A DNA stretch of 44,826 nt from an uncultured Clostridia bacterium (GTDB lineage: Bacteria > Bacillota > Clostridia > Christensenellales > UBA1242). Position 1 is the stretch's first letter. Each line of letters opens with the position of its first letter. Below are positions 28,830 through 37,824 of this stretch, piece by piece. Under the pieces are notes generated by a model. That model had not been told where the DNA came from and searched no databases. It saw only the letters and a program-made list of their open reading frames with translations. A program made the translations under genes and the position numbers. The DNA lies in NCBI GenBank assembly GCA_944377305.1, contig CALWEL010000011.1, positions 1 to 44,826 of the forward strand. Reading direction: 5' to 3'.

Positions 28830-29003
28830 ATGAAAAAAATGATGACAATAGAAGATATTGCAAATGCCTATATGGATCTATTCGCCTCTACAGGTAGACC
28901 GTATTATTTTATGATGTATCGCTCTTTATCTAACCTAGCAGATAACACTTATGATGTTGAAATAAATGAAGAAAAGACTGAGGAAGATGCTTTTACATTA
29001 TAA
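28830..29003 (+). CDS. YqzL-like small protein
   Basis: A 57-residue protein with a strong binding site (AAAGGAG, 6 bases before ATG). The core YMDLFASTGRPYYFMMYRSL resembles the YqzL family (aromatic-TG-aromatic pattern), and its place between era and recO is where yqzL lies in Bacillus. The C-terminal 20 residues are acidic. Role unknown. In another frame right after the stop, an amphipathic stretch (LEQKKAKNLEKQLKLL) continues for about 25 codons, possibly a lost or frameshifted tail. Confidence 0.75.
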   Translation: MKKMMTIEDIANAYMDLFASTGRPYYFMMYRSLSNLADNTYDVEINEEKTEEDAFTL

Positions 29004-29175
29004 CTTTGGAACAGAAAAAAGCTAAAAATCTTGAAAAACAACTTAAATTATTATATAAATATGCAAATTTCAAATAAATTTAAAAAAATTTAATAAAATA
29101 TATGAAATATTGAGACAACAATATTTTGCCTGGCAATAATTTATAGCGAAAATATTTAATATGAATTAATAAAAT

Positions 29176-29850
29176 ATGGATACAAAAGTTAAAGGGATTG
29201 TTATTAAAACTACAGATTACAAAGAGGCGGACAAACTCGCCTCAATTTTTAGTTTAGAACAGGGAAAAATATGTGTTAAATTTAATGGGGTCAAAAAAGA
29301 AAAAGCAAAATTAAAATCAATAGCACAACCATTTGTGTTTGCCGAATTCAACATCAATTCAAAGGGAAAGACGAAAATAGTCACTTCGGCGAATGTCATA
29401 GATAGTTTTTTCGCAATTTTATCAGATTATAACAAAATGATGTGTGGATACATAATATTAGATATCATTCGCACTATCATTCCAAATGAAAAACCTGAAG
29501 AGGAATTGTTTTTGTTACTTTTGGCAAGCTTGAAAAATATTGAAGAAAAGGATGAATATATCTATACTATTGATTTTATATTAAAATTCATATCATTTTC
29601 AGGTTTGGGATTGAAATTTTCTGATGCTTCTAAAATTTATTTGGATAAAACGACAGGGGATTTTGATACAATTCGCAATCTGAATTCGATCGAGATAGAT
29701 AAAAGAGTATATAACATTATAAAAAATATTAATGACGAAAATTATGAATTTATATATAATGAAACTGCAATTAGACAATCCTTAAGGCTCCTGCACAACA
29801 TTCTTTTTGCAAAATTTAATGAAGATATCAAATCTTTTCAATTTATTTAA
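29176..29850 (+). CDS. recO: RecO, recombination mediator
   Basis: A 224-residue RecO protein, which loads RecA on gaps through RecF/RecR. The N-terminal OB-fold reads KGIVIKTTDYKEADKLASIFSLEQGKI and the rest is helical. Only two cysteines are present and no four-cysteine zinc site, unlike many Firmicutes RecO proteins. Position after era and the YqzL-like gene matches Bacillus order. Confidence 0.88.
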   Translation: MDTKVKGIVIKTTDYKEADKLASIFSLEQGKICVKFNGVKKEKAKLKSIAQPFVFAEFNINSKGKTKIVTSANVIDSFFAILSDYNKMMCGYIILDIIRTIIPNEKPEEELFLLLLASLKNIEEKDEYIYTIDFILKFISFSGLGLKFSDASKIYLDKTTGDFDTIRNLNSIEIDKRVYNIIKNINDENYEFIYNETAIRQSLRLLHNILFAKFNEDIKSFQFI

Positions 29851-29934
29851 TACATCTTTAATTCTATGCTTCAACTGACATAGTAATATACTCGTATAAA
29901 TGAAAACAAAACTATTTATAACAAATTTTAAATT

Positions 29935-29961
29935 AAAGCATATTTTGCTTGCTTTTTTTTT
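29935..29961 (+). terminator. Probable terminator between recO and ppdK
   Basis: A short AAGCA / TGCTT hairpin followed closely by a run of nine T residues. The stem is only five pairs, so the call is moderate. Confidence 0.5.
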
Positions 29962-30004
29962 GTGTTTTCGCTATTCTTATTAACGTATGTTTTAAGGAGA
30001 ATAT

Positions 30005-32647
30005 ATGAAAAAATACGTTTATCTATTTAGTGAAGGAAATGCTAATATGCGTGAACTTCTAGGCGGAAAAGGTGCAAATCTAGCCGAAATGACGAGAATA
30101 GGGCTTCCTGTTCCACAAGGTTTCACAATTTCAACAGAAGCCTGCACTCAATATTATGAAGATGGCCGTCAAATCAATCCATCTATTCAAAAAGAGATTA
30201 TGGAAAATATTGAGAAGATGGAAAAGATTACTGGCAAAAAATTTGGAGACAAAGAAAACCCATTGCTAGTATCTGTGCGTTCTGGCGCACGAGCTTCAAT
30301 GCCCGGTATGATGGATACAATTCTAAATCTGGGTCTCAACGAAGAAGTGGTCGAAACTTTGTCAAGGAAGAGTGGCAATCCACGTTGGGCTTGGGATTGC
30401 TATCGTAGATTCATCCAAATGTTTTCTGATGTCGTAATGGAAGTGGGCAAAAAATATTTTGAGAAACTTATCGACCAAATGAAAGAGAGAAAAGGCGTAG
30501 TATACGACGTAGAGTTGACTGCTGATGACTTGAAAGAATTGGCACGCGAATTCAAGGCAGAGTACAAAAAACAACTAGGGAAAGAATTCCCAACAGATCC
30601 AAAAGAACAATTGTTCGAAGCTATCAAAGCCGTGTTCCGCTCTTGGGACAATCCTCGTGCTAATATTTATCGTATGGACCACGATATCCCATATTCTTGG
30701 GGAACGGCTGTGAATGTTCAAATGATGGCTTTCGGTAATATGGGAGATACATCAGGCACTGGCGTTGCATTTACTAGGAATCCTGCTACTGGCGAAAAAG
30801 GTCTTATGGGAGAATTTTTGATCAACGCGCAGGGTGAAGATGTCGTTGCTGGAGTGCGTACACCTATGCCTATTGAAAAGATGACAGAGGTTATGCCAGA
30901 AGTATATAATCAATTCAAAAAGATTTGCGATATTCTAGAGAAACATTATAGAGATATGCAAGATATGGAATTCACTATTGAAGATAAACATTTGTATATG
31001 TTGCAGACAAGGAATGGCAAACGTACCGCAGCTGCAGCTATCAAAATTGCCTGTGACCTAATTGATGAAGGGATGATCACAGAAAAAGAAGCGTTGATGC
31101 AGATAGATGCAAAATCATTAGATATGTTGTTGCATCCTACATTTGATAGCAAAGCACTTGCCACTGCTGACAAAAATAATGTAGTTGGCAAAGGTATCGC
31201 GGCATCTCCAGGCGCCGCTGCAGGTAAAATAGTGTTCACAGCAGAGGATGCTGTTGAATTGGGCAAAAAAGGTGAAAAAGTTATTCTTGTTCGTCTAGAA
31301 ACTAGCCCAGAAGATATTGAGGGTATGAAATATGCTCAAGGAATTTTGACTGTGCGTGGCGGTCAAACATCACACGCAGCGGTTGTCGCACGCGGTATGG
31401 GTACTTGTTGTGTATCGGGCTGTGGTGATATTAAAATGGATGAAGAGAACAAGAGATTTACCCTTTCTGGAAAAGTGTTCAAAGAGGGAGATGTTTTATC
31501 TCTTGATGGTTCTACGGGTAAAATTTATGACTGTTTGATCAAAACAGTTCCAGCTGATCCAAATAGCGGATACTTCGGAAGAATTATGAAATTGGCAGAT
31601 AAATACAAAGCCCTTGGGGTAAGGACCAATGCTGATACTCCACAAGACGCTATTCGTGCTGCTGAGTTAGGTGCTCAAGGTATAGGATTGTGTCGTACAG
31701 AACATATGTTCTTTGATCCTGAACGTATTGGCGCATTCAGAGAGATGATTTGTGCTGACACTGCGGAAGAGAGGATTAAGGCACTAAACAAGATAGAACC
31801 TATGCAACAAAAAGACTTTGAAGGCTTGATGGAAGCATTGAAAGGACAACCTGTCACTATTCGTTTCTTGGACCCACCTCTTCACGAGTTTGTACCTACC
31901 TCAGAGGAGGACATCAAAGTACTTGCAAAAGCCCAAAATAAGACTGTTGCTCAAATTAAACAAATCATAAATGATCTGCACGAATTCAATCCAATGATGG
32001 GACATCGTGGTTGCCGTTTGACTGTTACATATCCTGAAATTGCAGAGATGCAGACTAGAGCTGTCATCAAAGCGGCAATCAATGTTCAAAAGAAACATCC
32101 TGATTGGAAAGTTCAGCCAGAGATTATGATTCCATTGGTTGGTGAAGTGAAAGAATTGGCATTTGTCAAGAAAATAGTAGTTAAAACAGCAGATGAAACG
32201 ATTGCCAAAGCGAAATCAAAGTTGAAATATGAAGTTGGTACAATGATAGAAATACCAAGAGCTGCTTTGACCGCCGATGAAATAGCGAAAGAAGCCGAAT
32301 TCTTCTGCTTTGGAACGAATGATTTGACTCAAATGACATTTGGTTTTAGCCGTGATGATGCGGGCAAATTCTTACCTTCATATTATGGAAATAAGATTTA
32401 CGAATCAGATCCATTTGCACGACTAGACACCATTGGTGTAGGTAAGTTGATGGAGATGGCAATAAAACTGGGAAAATCTACTCGACCTAATTTGCACGCA
32501 GGTATATGCGGAGAGCACGGTGGAGACCCTTCAAGTATAGAATTCTGTCATATTATTGGACTAGATTATGTAAGCTGTTCGCCATTCCGCGTTCCAATCG
32601 CAAGGCTCGCTGCCGCTCAGGCAAATATCAAAAATACAAGAAAATAA
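30005..32647 (+). CDS. ppdK: Pyruvate, phosphate dikinase
   Basis: An 880-residue PEP-synthesising/consuming enzyme (pyruvate + ATP + Pi to PEP + AMP + PPi), or pyruvate-forming in the glycolytic direction as in many anaerobes. N-terminal ATP-grasp domain (GGKGANLAEM, VRSGARASMPGMMDT), central phosphohistidine domain (GGQTSHAAVVARGMGTCCV), and C-terminal TIM barrel with CGEHGGDP. Length is typical. AAGGAG stands before the ATG. No PPDK regulatory kinase gene is adjacent. Its last 13 codons recur at 32800-32838. Confidence 0.98.
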   Translation: MKKYVYLFSEGNANMRELLGGKGANLAEMTRIGLPVPQGFTISTEACTQYYEDGRQINPSIQKEIMENIEKMEKITGKKFGDKENPLLVSVRSGARASMPGMMDTILNLGLNEEVVETLSRKSGNPRWAWDCYRRFIQMFSDVVMEVGKKYFEKLIDQMKERKGVVYDVELTADDLKELAREFKAEYKKQLGKEFPTDPKEQLFEAIKAVFRSWDNPRANIYRMDHDIPYSWGTAVNVQMMAFGNMGDTSGTGVAFTRNPATGEKGLMGEFLINAQGEDVVAGVRTPMPIEKMTEVMPEVYNQFKKICDILEKHYRDMQDMEFTIEDKHLYMLQTRNGKRTAAAAIKIACDLIDEGMITEKEALMQIDAKSLDMLLHPTFDSKALATADKNNVVGKGIAASPGAAAGKIVFTAEDAVELGKKGEKVILVRLETSPEDIEGMKYAQGILTVRGGQTSHAAVVARGMGTCCVSGCGDIKMDEENKRFTLSGKVFKEGDVLSLDGSTGKIYDCLIKTVPADPNSGYFGRIMKLADKYKALGVRTNADTPQDAIRAAELGAQGIGLCRTEHMFFDPERIGAFREMICADTAEERIKALNKIEPMQQKDFEGLMEALKGQPVTIRFLDPPLHEFVPTSEEDIKVLAKAQNKTVAQIKQIINDLHEFNPMMGHRGCRLTVTYPEIAEMQTRAVIKAAINVQKKHPDWKVQPEIMIPLVGEVKELAFVKKIVVKTADETIAKAKSKLKYEVGTMIEIPRAALTADEIAKEAEFFCFGTNDLTQMTFGFSRDDAGKFLPSYYGNKIYESDPFARLDTIGVGKLMEMAIKLGKSTRPNLHAGICGEHGGDPSSIEFCHIIGLDYVSCSPFRVPIARLAAAQANIKNTRK

Positions 32648-32799
32648 ATAATTCTTGTCAAGCAGTTTGATGATGGTAAATGCAAAGCGAGCCTTCATCT
32701 GGGGACCCCATAAAACGAAGTTGAAATGGGAATAAGGAATAACCGAGCAAAAGGTCAACGATTGCGTAAGCAATCTGACAAAAGCGAGAGTTATGACGT
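32648..32799. other. Structured intergenic insert downstream of ppdK
   Basis: 152 bp, clearly richer in G+C than other intergenic DNA here. It contains the palindrome TGGGGACCCCA (32700-32710) and a hairpin at 32754-32779. It separates the true ppdK end from a second copy of the ppdK tail. No plausible protein is encoded. It may be a small mobile or repeated element or an RNA. Confidence 0.5.
32754..32779 (+). other. Hairpin with GTAA tetraloop
   Basis: GTCA-AC-GATTGC-GTAA-GCAATC-TGAC forms a 6-bp stem capped by a GNRA-type loop, plus an outer 4-bp stem across a two-base bulge. There is no T-run, so it is not a terminator. It looks like a folded RNA or element end. Confidence 0.55.
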
Positions 32800-32838
32800 G
32801 CCGCAGCTCAAGCAAACATTAAAAATCCAAGAAAATAA
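32800..32838 (+). pseudogene. Duplicate of the ppdK 3' end
   Basis: Thirteen codons encode AAAQANIKNPRK and a TAA stop, against AAAQANIKNTRK and TAA at 32609-32647. The seven base differences are nearly all synonymous. The copy is in another frame relative to ppdK, and a TGA lies just upstream, so it is not translated as part of ppdK. It looks like the tail of a diverged ppdK allele. Confidence 0.7.
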
Positions 32839-33015
32839 TTGAAATTCAATTTTATCGATAGTTTAACCTTTAAGACTAAACAAAAATAGGATTTCAAAAG
32901 TTTATATTAAAATTTTTACTAGATCATTTTAACTAGATTTATTATACTTTTTATTAAATTCTGATAAAGTCGACATTTGTTTTATATAGAATTTGACTAT
33001 GTAAAAAGGATAAGT

Positions 33016-33411
33016 ATGAGTAGAATTGTGATTTCGGGTAGTATGCAATTTCTGAATGAAATGGAAAAGTGCAGAGAATTGCTAGAGGAAAAAGGCTTTG
33101 CTGTAATTCTACCAAAAGAAGACAATTGGCATAGCATAACACCAGAACACTTTAATGATTATAAGAGATTTGTTTCTAAAAGATATTTTGATGTTATTGC
33201 GGATACGAATACGGCAATATTACTTGTTGTTAATCCTGATAAAAATGGTATAAAGAATTATATAGGAGCAAATACTTTTGCTGAAATTGCAATAGCCTTT
33301 TATTTTGGGAAAAAAATATTCTTGTTGAATGACATCTATGGACCTTATTCAGACGAATTGTTGGCTTGGGGTGCTATACCATTAAAGAACAATTTGAATT
33401 CATTATATTAA
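33016..33411 (+). CDS. Nucleoside 2-deoxyribosyltransferase-like protein
   Basis: A 131-residue protein that starts with a strand and SGSMQF, followed by a long helix (EMEKCRELLEEKGF). It ends with NYIGANTFAEIAIAFYFGKKIFLLNDI, where the conserved Glu lies in the usual catalytic position of deoxyribosyltransferase-like (Rossmann-type) proteins. The ATG at 33016 is chosen because AAAGGA stands 6 bases before it. It forms a single-gene unit closed by a terminator. Fold assignment is likely; enzyme activity is unproven, and a TIR-like or nucleotide-binding role is possible. Confidence 0.65.
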   Translation: MSRIVISGSMQFLNEMEKCRELLEEKGFAVILPKEDNWHSITPEHFNDYKRFVSKRYFDVIADTNTAILLVVNPDKNGIKNYIGANTFAEIAIAFYFGKKIFLLNDIYGPYSDELLAWGAIPLKNNLNSLY

Positions 33412-33449
33412 AATTTATTCACATTGCAAATTAAGTGGTCTTTTACATA

Positions 33450-33480
33450 ACAGGCAGACTTTTATAGTCTGTTTGTTTTG
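33450..33480 (+). terminator. Intrinsic terminator after the deoxyribosyltransferase-like gene
   Basis: ACAGGCAGAC / GTCTGTTTGT, a 10-bp stem with two G-T pairs and loop TTTTATA, followed by a T-rich tail. Confidence 0.7.
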
Positions 33481-33697
33481 CTTTTGAATTTTCTAGAGAA
33501 GTAATATTTATATATCAAAAAGTATTCTAATATAATTGCATAAAAATTTAGGAAAATATAAAGCATATGTTGTATTAAGTTATGAAGAGGGGTAGGTAGG
33601 AAATCCTACATTATTTATTTTTTAGAAATATTAAGAATTATCAATAAGGAAAGTTTTTTTATGTGGTGTATTAAGAAGATAATTGGAGTGTTTACCG

Positions 33698-35485
33698 ATG
33701 ACAAGAACTAGTATTTCGCATCAGTTTTTAGATGAAGTTAGATCTAAAAATGATATTGTAGATGTGGCTAGTAAATACATTACTCTCAATAGACGTGGTG
33801 GGAATTATTGGGCGTGTTGTCCTTTTCATAATGAAAAAACTCCATCATTTTCGATAAAACAAGACGGACAATTTTTCAAATGTTTTGGTTGTGGAGAGAG
33901 TGGCAATGTATTTAATTTAGTTATGAAAATGGAGAATGTAGATTTTTATACGGCTGTAGAGATTCTTGCAAAAAATGCAGGTCTACAAATGCCTAGTGAA
34001 AAAGACAATAAGAAGATGTTGGAGTTGAAGCAAAAAAGGGATAGAATATATCAAGTTTTGAAGGCTACTACCGAATTTTATCATAATAATTTATTGAATT
34101 CAAAAAATTCTATTCAAAAGCAATATCTAGAAAAACGAAAAATATCTGACGAGATGATCGAAAAATTTAAAATAGGGGCATCTTTGAATTTTGATGATCT
34201 ACCAAGACATTTGAGAAAATTAGGTTTTACTCCAGATGAAATGATCTCCGCGGGAGTTGTCGGACATGGAGAAAGAGACAATTTGTATGATTTTTATGGT
34301 GAGCGATTGATTTTCCCAATTTTCAATGGATTTGGAGATGTCGTGGCATATTCAGGCAGAGCAATTGTCGAGCGAGATGATAGAGCAAAATATAAAAACA
34401 CGCCTCAAACATTAGTGTTCAATAAAAGTGAAATTCTTTTTGGGTATAATTTTTTGCGAGATTTGAAAAAGGAACATTTGTTAGATACTATAATCATAGT
34501 TGAAGGACATATTGATGTCATTGCCTGTCACCAAGTTGGAATCACAAATACTATTGGCTGTATGGGGACTGCTCTTACGCCACAGCACGCGCGCAAGATC
34601 AAACAACTCGCAGATAATATCATTTTATGTTTAGATGGAGATGGAGCTGGCAATCTTGCTACGTATAAAGCAATTGATACGCTCAAGTCGCTTAATCTAA
34701 ATGTGAAAGTGGTAAGACTTGATCCTACAGTGGCAAAAGATCCAGATGAATTTCTGAAAAAACGTGGGAAAGAAGAATTTTTAGATTTATTGAGTAGAGC
34801 AATTGATTGTGTCGATTTTGTACTTACTGACAGTGCTAAAAAATATAATTTAGAATCTAATTCTGACAAAAGTAAATATATAAATGAAGCATTGAATTAT
34901 ATATCTAAATTCTCATCCCCAGCAGAAAGAGAAATATATTTAAGTGCGGTTCAAAAGATGGTGAAAATTCCAATTGACGCATTGAGAAAAAGTTTAACAA
35001 CATCCGACTATGGTAAGAGCGAAGAAAAAGAAATTGTAGAATCAAAAATGGATACAGAGAGCAACAAATACATAAAAGATAGCAAAATAATGCTGTTATC
35101 GTCAATTTTATATAAAAAGATAAAGAATATTGATGATCTGTCAGGACTTTTCGACTCTGACGATGAATTAAGTTCATTATATGCGTTTTTAAAAGAGAAA
35201 ATTGACAATAATTCTGAATATAATGTATCAATGTTGTTTGACAATTTTGAAATTAATGACAAGTCACTTATAGATCAGGTAATCAATTATGAATTTCCGC
35301 CAGATGAGGTCTATAAGCAATATCTAGATGATACGATTAGACGCGTTAAAATTTATGAGCTGACTAAATCATTGGATGAATTAAAGTCAAAGATGAAAAA
35401 TAGTTCAACAGTAGATGAGCAAATTTCATATTTACCAAAAATAAAGGAATTGCAAGATAAAATTAACAAGGAGAAATCAAAGTAG
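33698..35485 (+). CDS. dnaG: DNA primase
   Basis: A 595-residue replicative primase. The N-terminal CHC2 zinc domain is visible (CPFHNEKTPSF, CFGCGESGN), then the catalytic core with the Toprim motif IIVEGHIDV (usually EGYMD) and LDGDGAGNLA, and a helical C-terminal helicase-binding region. The ATG at 33698 follows GGAG by 9 bases and is preferred to a TTG at 33683. The stop codon shares its last base with the GTG of the next gene, so dnaG, the sigma-like gene and rpoD form the macromolecular-synthesis operon of Firmicutes with an extra member. Confidence 0.96.
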   Translation: MTRTSISHQFLDEVRSKNDIVDVASKYITLNRRGGNYWACCPFHNEKTPSFSIKQDGQFFKCFGCGESGNVFNLVMKMENVDFYTAVEILAKNAGLQMPSEKDNKKMLELKQKRDRIYQVLKATTEFYHNNLLNSKNSIQKQYLEKRKISDEMIEKFKIGASLNFDDLPRHLRKLGFTPDEMISAGVVGHGERDNLYDFYGERLIFPIFNGFGDVVAYSGRAIVERDDRAKYKNTPQTLVFNKSEILFGYNFLRDLKKEHLLDTIIIVEGHIDVIACHQVGITNTIGCMGTALTPQHARKIKQLADNIILCLDGDGAGNLATYKAIDTLKSLNLNVKVVRLDPTVAKDPDEFLKKRGKEEFLDLLSRAIDCVDFVLTDSAKKYNLESNSDKSKYINEALNYISKFSSPAEREIYLSAVQKMVKIPIDALRKSLTTSDYGKSEEKEIVESKMDTESNKYIKDSKIMLLSSILYKKIKNIDDLSGLFDSDDELSSLYAFLKEKIDNNSEYNVSMLFDNFEINDKSLIDQVINYEFPPDEVYKQYLDDTIRRVKIYELTKSLDELKSKMKNSSTVDEQISYLPKIKELQDKINKEKSK

Positions 35486-36012
35486 TGATAAAAATTGACA
35501 AAACGGACAATTTATATAAATATTTAGTGGATTTAGGAGTCCAAGACATTGATAAACTATATGAAGAATTGGCAAAAAATGGACGATATAAACGAGCAGA
35601 TATTCACACATATTTTATATCAAAATTTCAACCTAGTATGACTAACGAATGCGATGAATCAGATCTAGAAAAGATCCTTGATTATCACATAGATCTTAAG
35701 AAAATAAAAAAAATATCAAATAAGGAATTAAAGGACTTATTGAAAATATATGAACAGAACCGAAATAAAGATATTCGTGAAAGGATTATAAATTCCAAAT
35801 TGATTGAAGTGCTGTATCTGTGTATCAATTATCATACGTTGCATAAAGATATTGACATTCAAGATTTGGTACAGGTGGCAAACTTTGGATTAATAGAAGC
35901 ATTAGAACATTACAAATCCAGTGCAAAAATTAGTTTTAATGATTATATACTATATTGGATTAGGGAAAAAATAATAGAAGAATTTGAGGAGAAAGAAAAT
36001 GGTAAACGTTGA
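35485..36012 (+). CDS. Sigma-region-2-like protein of unknown function
   Basis: A 175-residue protein with no clear named family. Residues about 95-168 align with sigma-70 region 2: [20 protein letters not shown] resembles the [17 protein letters not shown] part of Rpo[19 protein letters not shown] the core-binding [18 protein letters not shown], and [13 protein letters not shown] the promoter-melting [13 protein letters not shown]. Regions 3 and 4 are absent. The start is GTG, with AAGGAG about 11 bases upstream. It overlaps dnaG by one base and rpoD by 14, so expression is tied to both. It could bind core RNA polymerase, or be a decayed duplication of rpoD; the intact frame argues for function. 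Confidence 0.7.
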   Translation: MIKIDKTDNLYKYLVDLGVQDIDKLYEELAKNGRYKRADIHTYFISKFQPSMTNECDESDLEKILDYHIDLKKIKKISNKELKDLLKIYEQNRNKDIRERIINSKLIEVLYLCINYHTLHKDIDIQDLVQVANFGLIEALEHYKSSAKISFNDYILYWIREKIIEEFEEKENGKR

Positions 36013-37093
36013 TGAGATAAAAGAAAAATTATTGCAACAGATGAACGAAATACATCAAAAAGCAATATCTGAAGATAGATTATGTAGCAAACTGATAGGG
36101 AAATATGAGGATATCACTGCCGACGAAGTAGAACAAATAAAACAATATTTAATAGAAAATGGAATAATGATCACAGAAAAGACGGAAATTCCTTCAGATA
36201 AAGAATTTGAAGATATTATTAGTCAAATCAACGTAAATGATTCGGTTAAATTATATTTGAAAGAAATAGGCAATATTCCACTTTTGACTCCAGAAGAAGA
36301 ACGTGAACTCAGCAGACAACTTATTGAAGAGCATAGTGAATATGCTAGGAACAAATTGCGTGAATCAAATTTGCGACTTGTAGTGAGCATTGCTAAACGT
36401 TATCAAAATAAAATGCCATTCTTAGATTTGATTCAAGAAGGTAATGTTGGTTTAATGAAGGCTGTGGACAAGTTTGATTATACCAAAGGTTATAAATTTT
36501 CTACTTATGGCACGTGGTGGATTCGCCAGAGCATTACTCGTGCGATTTCAGATCACGCTAGACTAATTAGGACTCCTGTTCATATGGTAGAAACTATGTT
36601 AAAGCATAGTAGAGCTGTACGTGAATTATTGCAAGAATTAGGGAGAGATCCTACAGTTGAAGAGATTGCAGAAAGATTGAATACGACAGTAGATAAAGTT
36701 ATCGAAGTTCAACGAATTTCGCAAGATCCAATTTCTCTTGAAAGTAAAATGGGGAATGAAGAAGATAGCAAGATTGGTGATATAATTCCTGACGAAAATG
36801 CACTTTCTCCTCACGAAATCACTCAGCAAAATATGCTCAAAGAGCAATTGATGAGCGTGTTGGAGACGCTGACTCCTCGTGAGCAAAAAGTGATAAGATT
36901 GCGTTATGGCTTGGATGATGCTCATCCTAGGACGCTTGAAGAGGTGGGTAGAGAATTTTCTGTCACTCGTGAACGTATACGTCAAATTGAAGCAAAGGCT
37001 TTACGGAAACTACGTCATCCATCAAAATTGAAACGCTTGCGTGATGATTTATCTGATGACGATGATGACAAAGGAATGAAAGGGAGAAGATAG
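35999..37093 (+). CDS. rpoD: Primary sigma factor RpoD (SigA)
   Basis: A 364-residue primary sigma factor with a short region 1.1. Region 1.2/2 reads [39 protein letters not shown] and [19 protein letters not shown]. Region 3 (RTPVHMVE) and region 4 follow, with LRYGL and the helix-turn-helix [20 protein letters not shown]. The ATG at 35999 has GAGGAG 7 bases before it. The C-terminus ends in an Asp-rich stretch. It directs housekeeping transcription from the TTGACA/TATAAT promoters noted in this window. Confidence 0.97.
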   Translation: MVNVDEIKEKLLQQMNEIHQKAISEDRLCSKLIGKYEDITADEVEQIKQYLIENGIMITEKTEIPSDKEFEDIISQINVNDSVKLYLKEIGNIPLLTPEEERELSRQLIEEHSEYARNKLRESNLRLVVSIAKRYQNKMPFLDLIQEGNVGLMKAVDKFDYTKGYKFSTYGTWWIRQSITRAISDHARLIRTPVHMVETMLKHSRAVRELLQELGRDPTVEEIAERLNTTVDKVIEVQRISQDPISLESKMGNEEDSKIGDIIPDENALSPHEITQQNMLKEQLMSVLETLTPREQKVIRLRYGLDDAHPRTLEEVGREFSVTRERIRQIEAKALRKLRHPSKLKRLRDDLSDDDDDKGMKGRR

Positions 37094-37792
37094 ATGAAAA
37101 CGATTTTAGAGATACAAAGATTAGATAGACAAATTCGAGCGCTTTTACGTGAAGTTGATAGATGTCCAGCAAGCATTGATTTTAGAAATTATAAAAAATT
37201 ATTACAAGAGGGACGAGCAAGGTTTGAACAACTTGAGGCTCAAGCAAATGAAATAATTAAAAATTATAATTCTGCTTCGAATAAATATTCGAAATATAAA
37301 GGAAATAGCGAAATAGTACGCAAACGAAATGTCGAAAACATCAATTTGGACAATATATCAAGTTTAATTACAGATACCAATAGTTTGGTGGGTGAATTGA
37401 GTGAAGAACATAGAAGGGTAGAAGATTTGGTTCGAAAATCTGAAGAGATTGTAAGGAAAAGTGCAGAGCTCTCAAATAAACTGACAGAGGCGAAATCTCG
37501 TTCGGGTGCAATAAAAGCAAAAATTGAAGCAAAAAAACAAGAAGTTGCACCTAAGATAGCAGAACTTGAAAGAAAGATTAAAGAATTGGAACCAAAAGTT
37601 GAAGACATGGAAAAATATGCAAAATATAAAGAAATGAAAGCTAACGGAATATTTCCAGTATATGTACCATTAGAAGAAAATTTTTGTGGTGGTTGCAAAG
37701 TAGAATTACCTTTGAATTTTATTGAAAAATTAAAGACAAAAAAGATGCTTCCTTGTGAACATTGTGGTAGAATTATAATGTTAGATAAGTAA
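37094..37792 (+). CDS. COG1579 coiled-coil zinc-ribbon protein
   Basis: A 232-residue protein. Residues about 1-180 are a long charged coiled coil, and the end carries a C4 zinc ribbon (FCGGCKVELPLNF...LPCEHCGRII). This is the layout of COG1579 proteins, suspected to bind nucleic acid. The ATG follows the rpoD stop codon directly and GGGAG stands before it, so it belongs to the same operon. Role unproven. Confidence 0.85.
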   Translation: MKTILEIQRLDRQIRALLREVDRCPASIDFRNYKKLLQEGRARFEQLEAQANEIIKNYNSASNKYSKYKGNSEIVRKRNVENINLDNISSLITDTNSLVGELSEEHRRVEDLVRKSEEIVRKSAELSNKLTEAKSRSGAIKAKIEAKKQEVAPKIAELERKIKELEPKVEDMEKYAKYKEMKANGIFPVYVPLEENFCGGCKVELPLNFIEKLKTKKMLPCEHCGRIIMLDK

Positions 37793-37824
37793 TTATATTT
37801 CAATACTTCTCATATATATAAGAT

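Noticed and set aside
32561..32815. 84-codon minus-strand open frame across the ppdK end and the insert
   Set aside because: It runs antisense into ppdK, has no binding site, and its translation resembles no protein; the insert is better explained as structured non-coding DNA.
33590..33616. Small hairpin (GTAGG-AAAT-CCTAC) before dnaG
   Set aside because: The stem is only five pairs and the following bases are not a clean T-run; neither terminator nor riboswitch can be supported.
37264..37803. 179-codon open frame on the minus strand opposite the zinc-ribbon gene
   Set aside because: Low-complexity Phe/Ser-rich translation, antisense to a coding coiled coil, no binding site.
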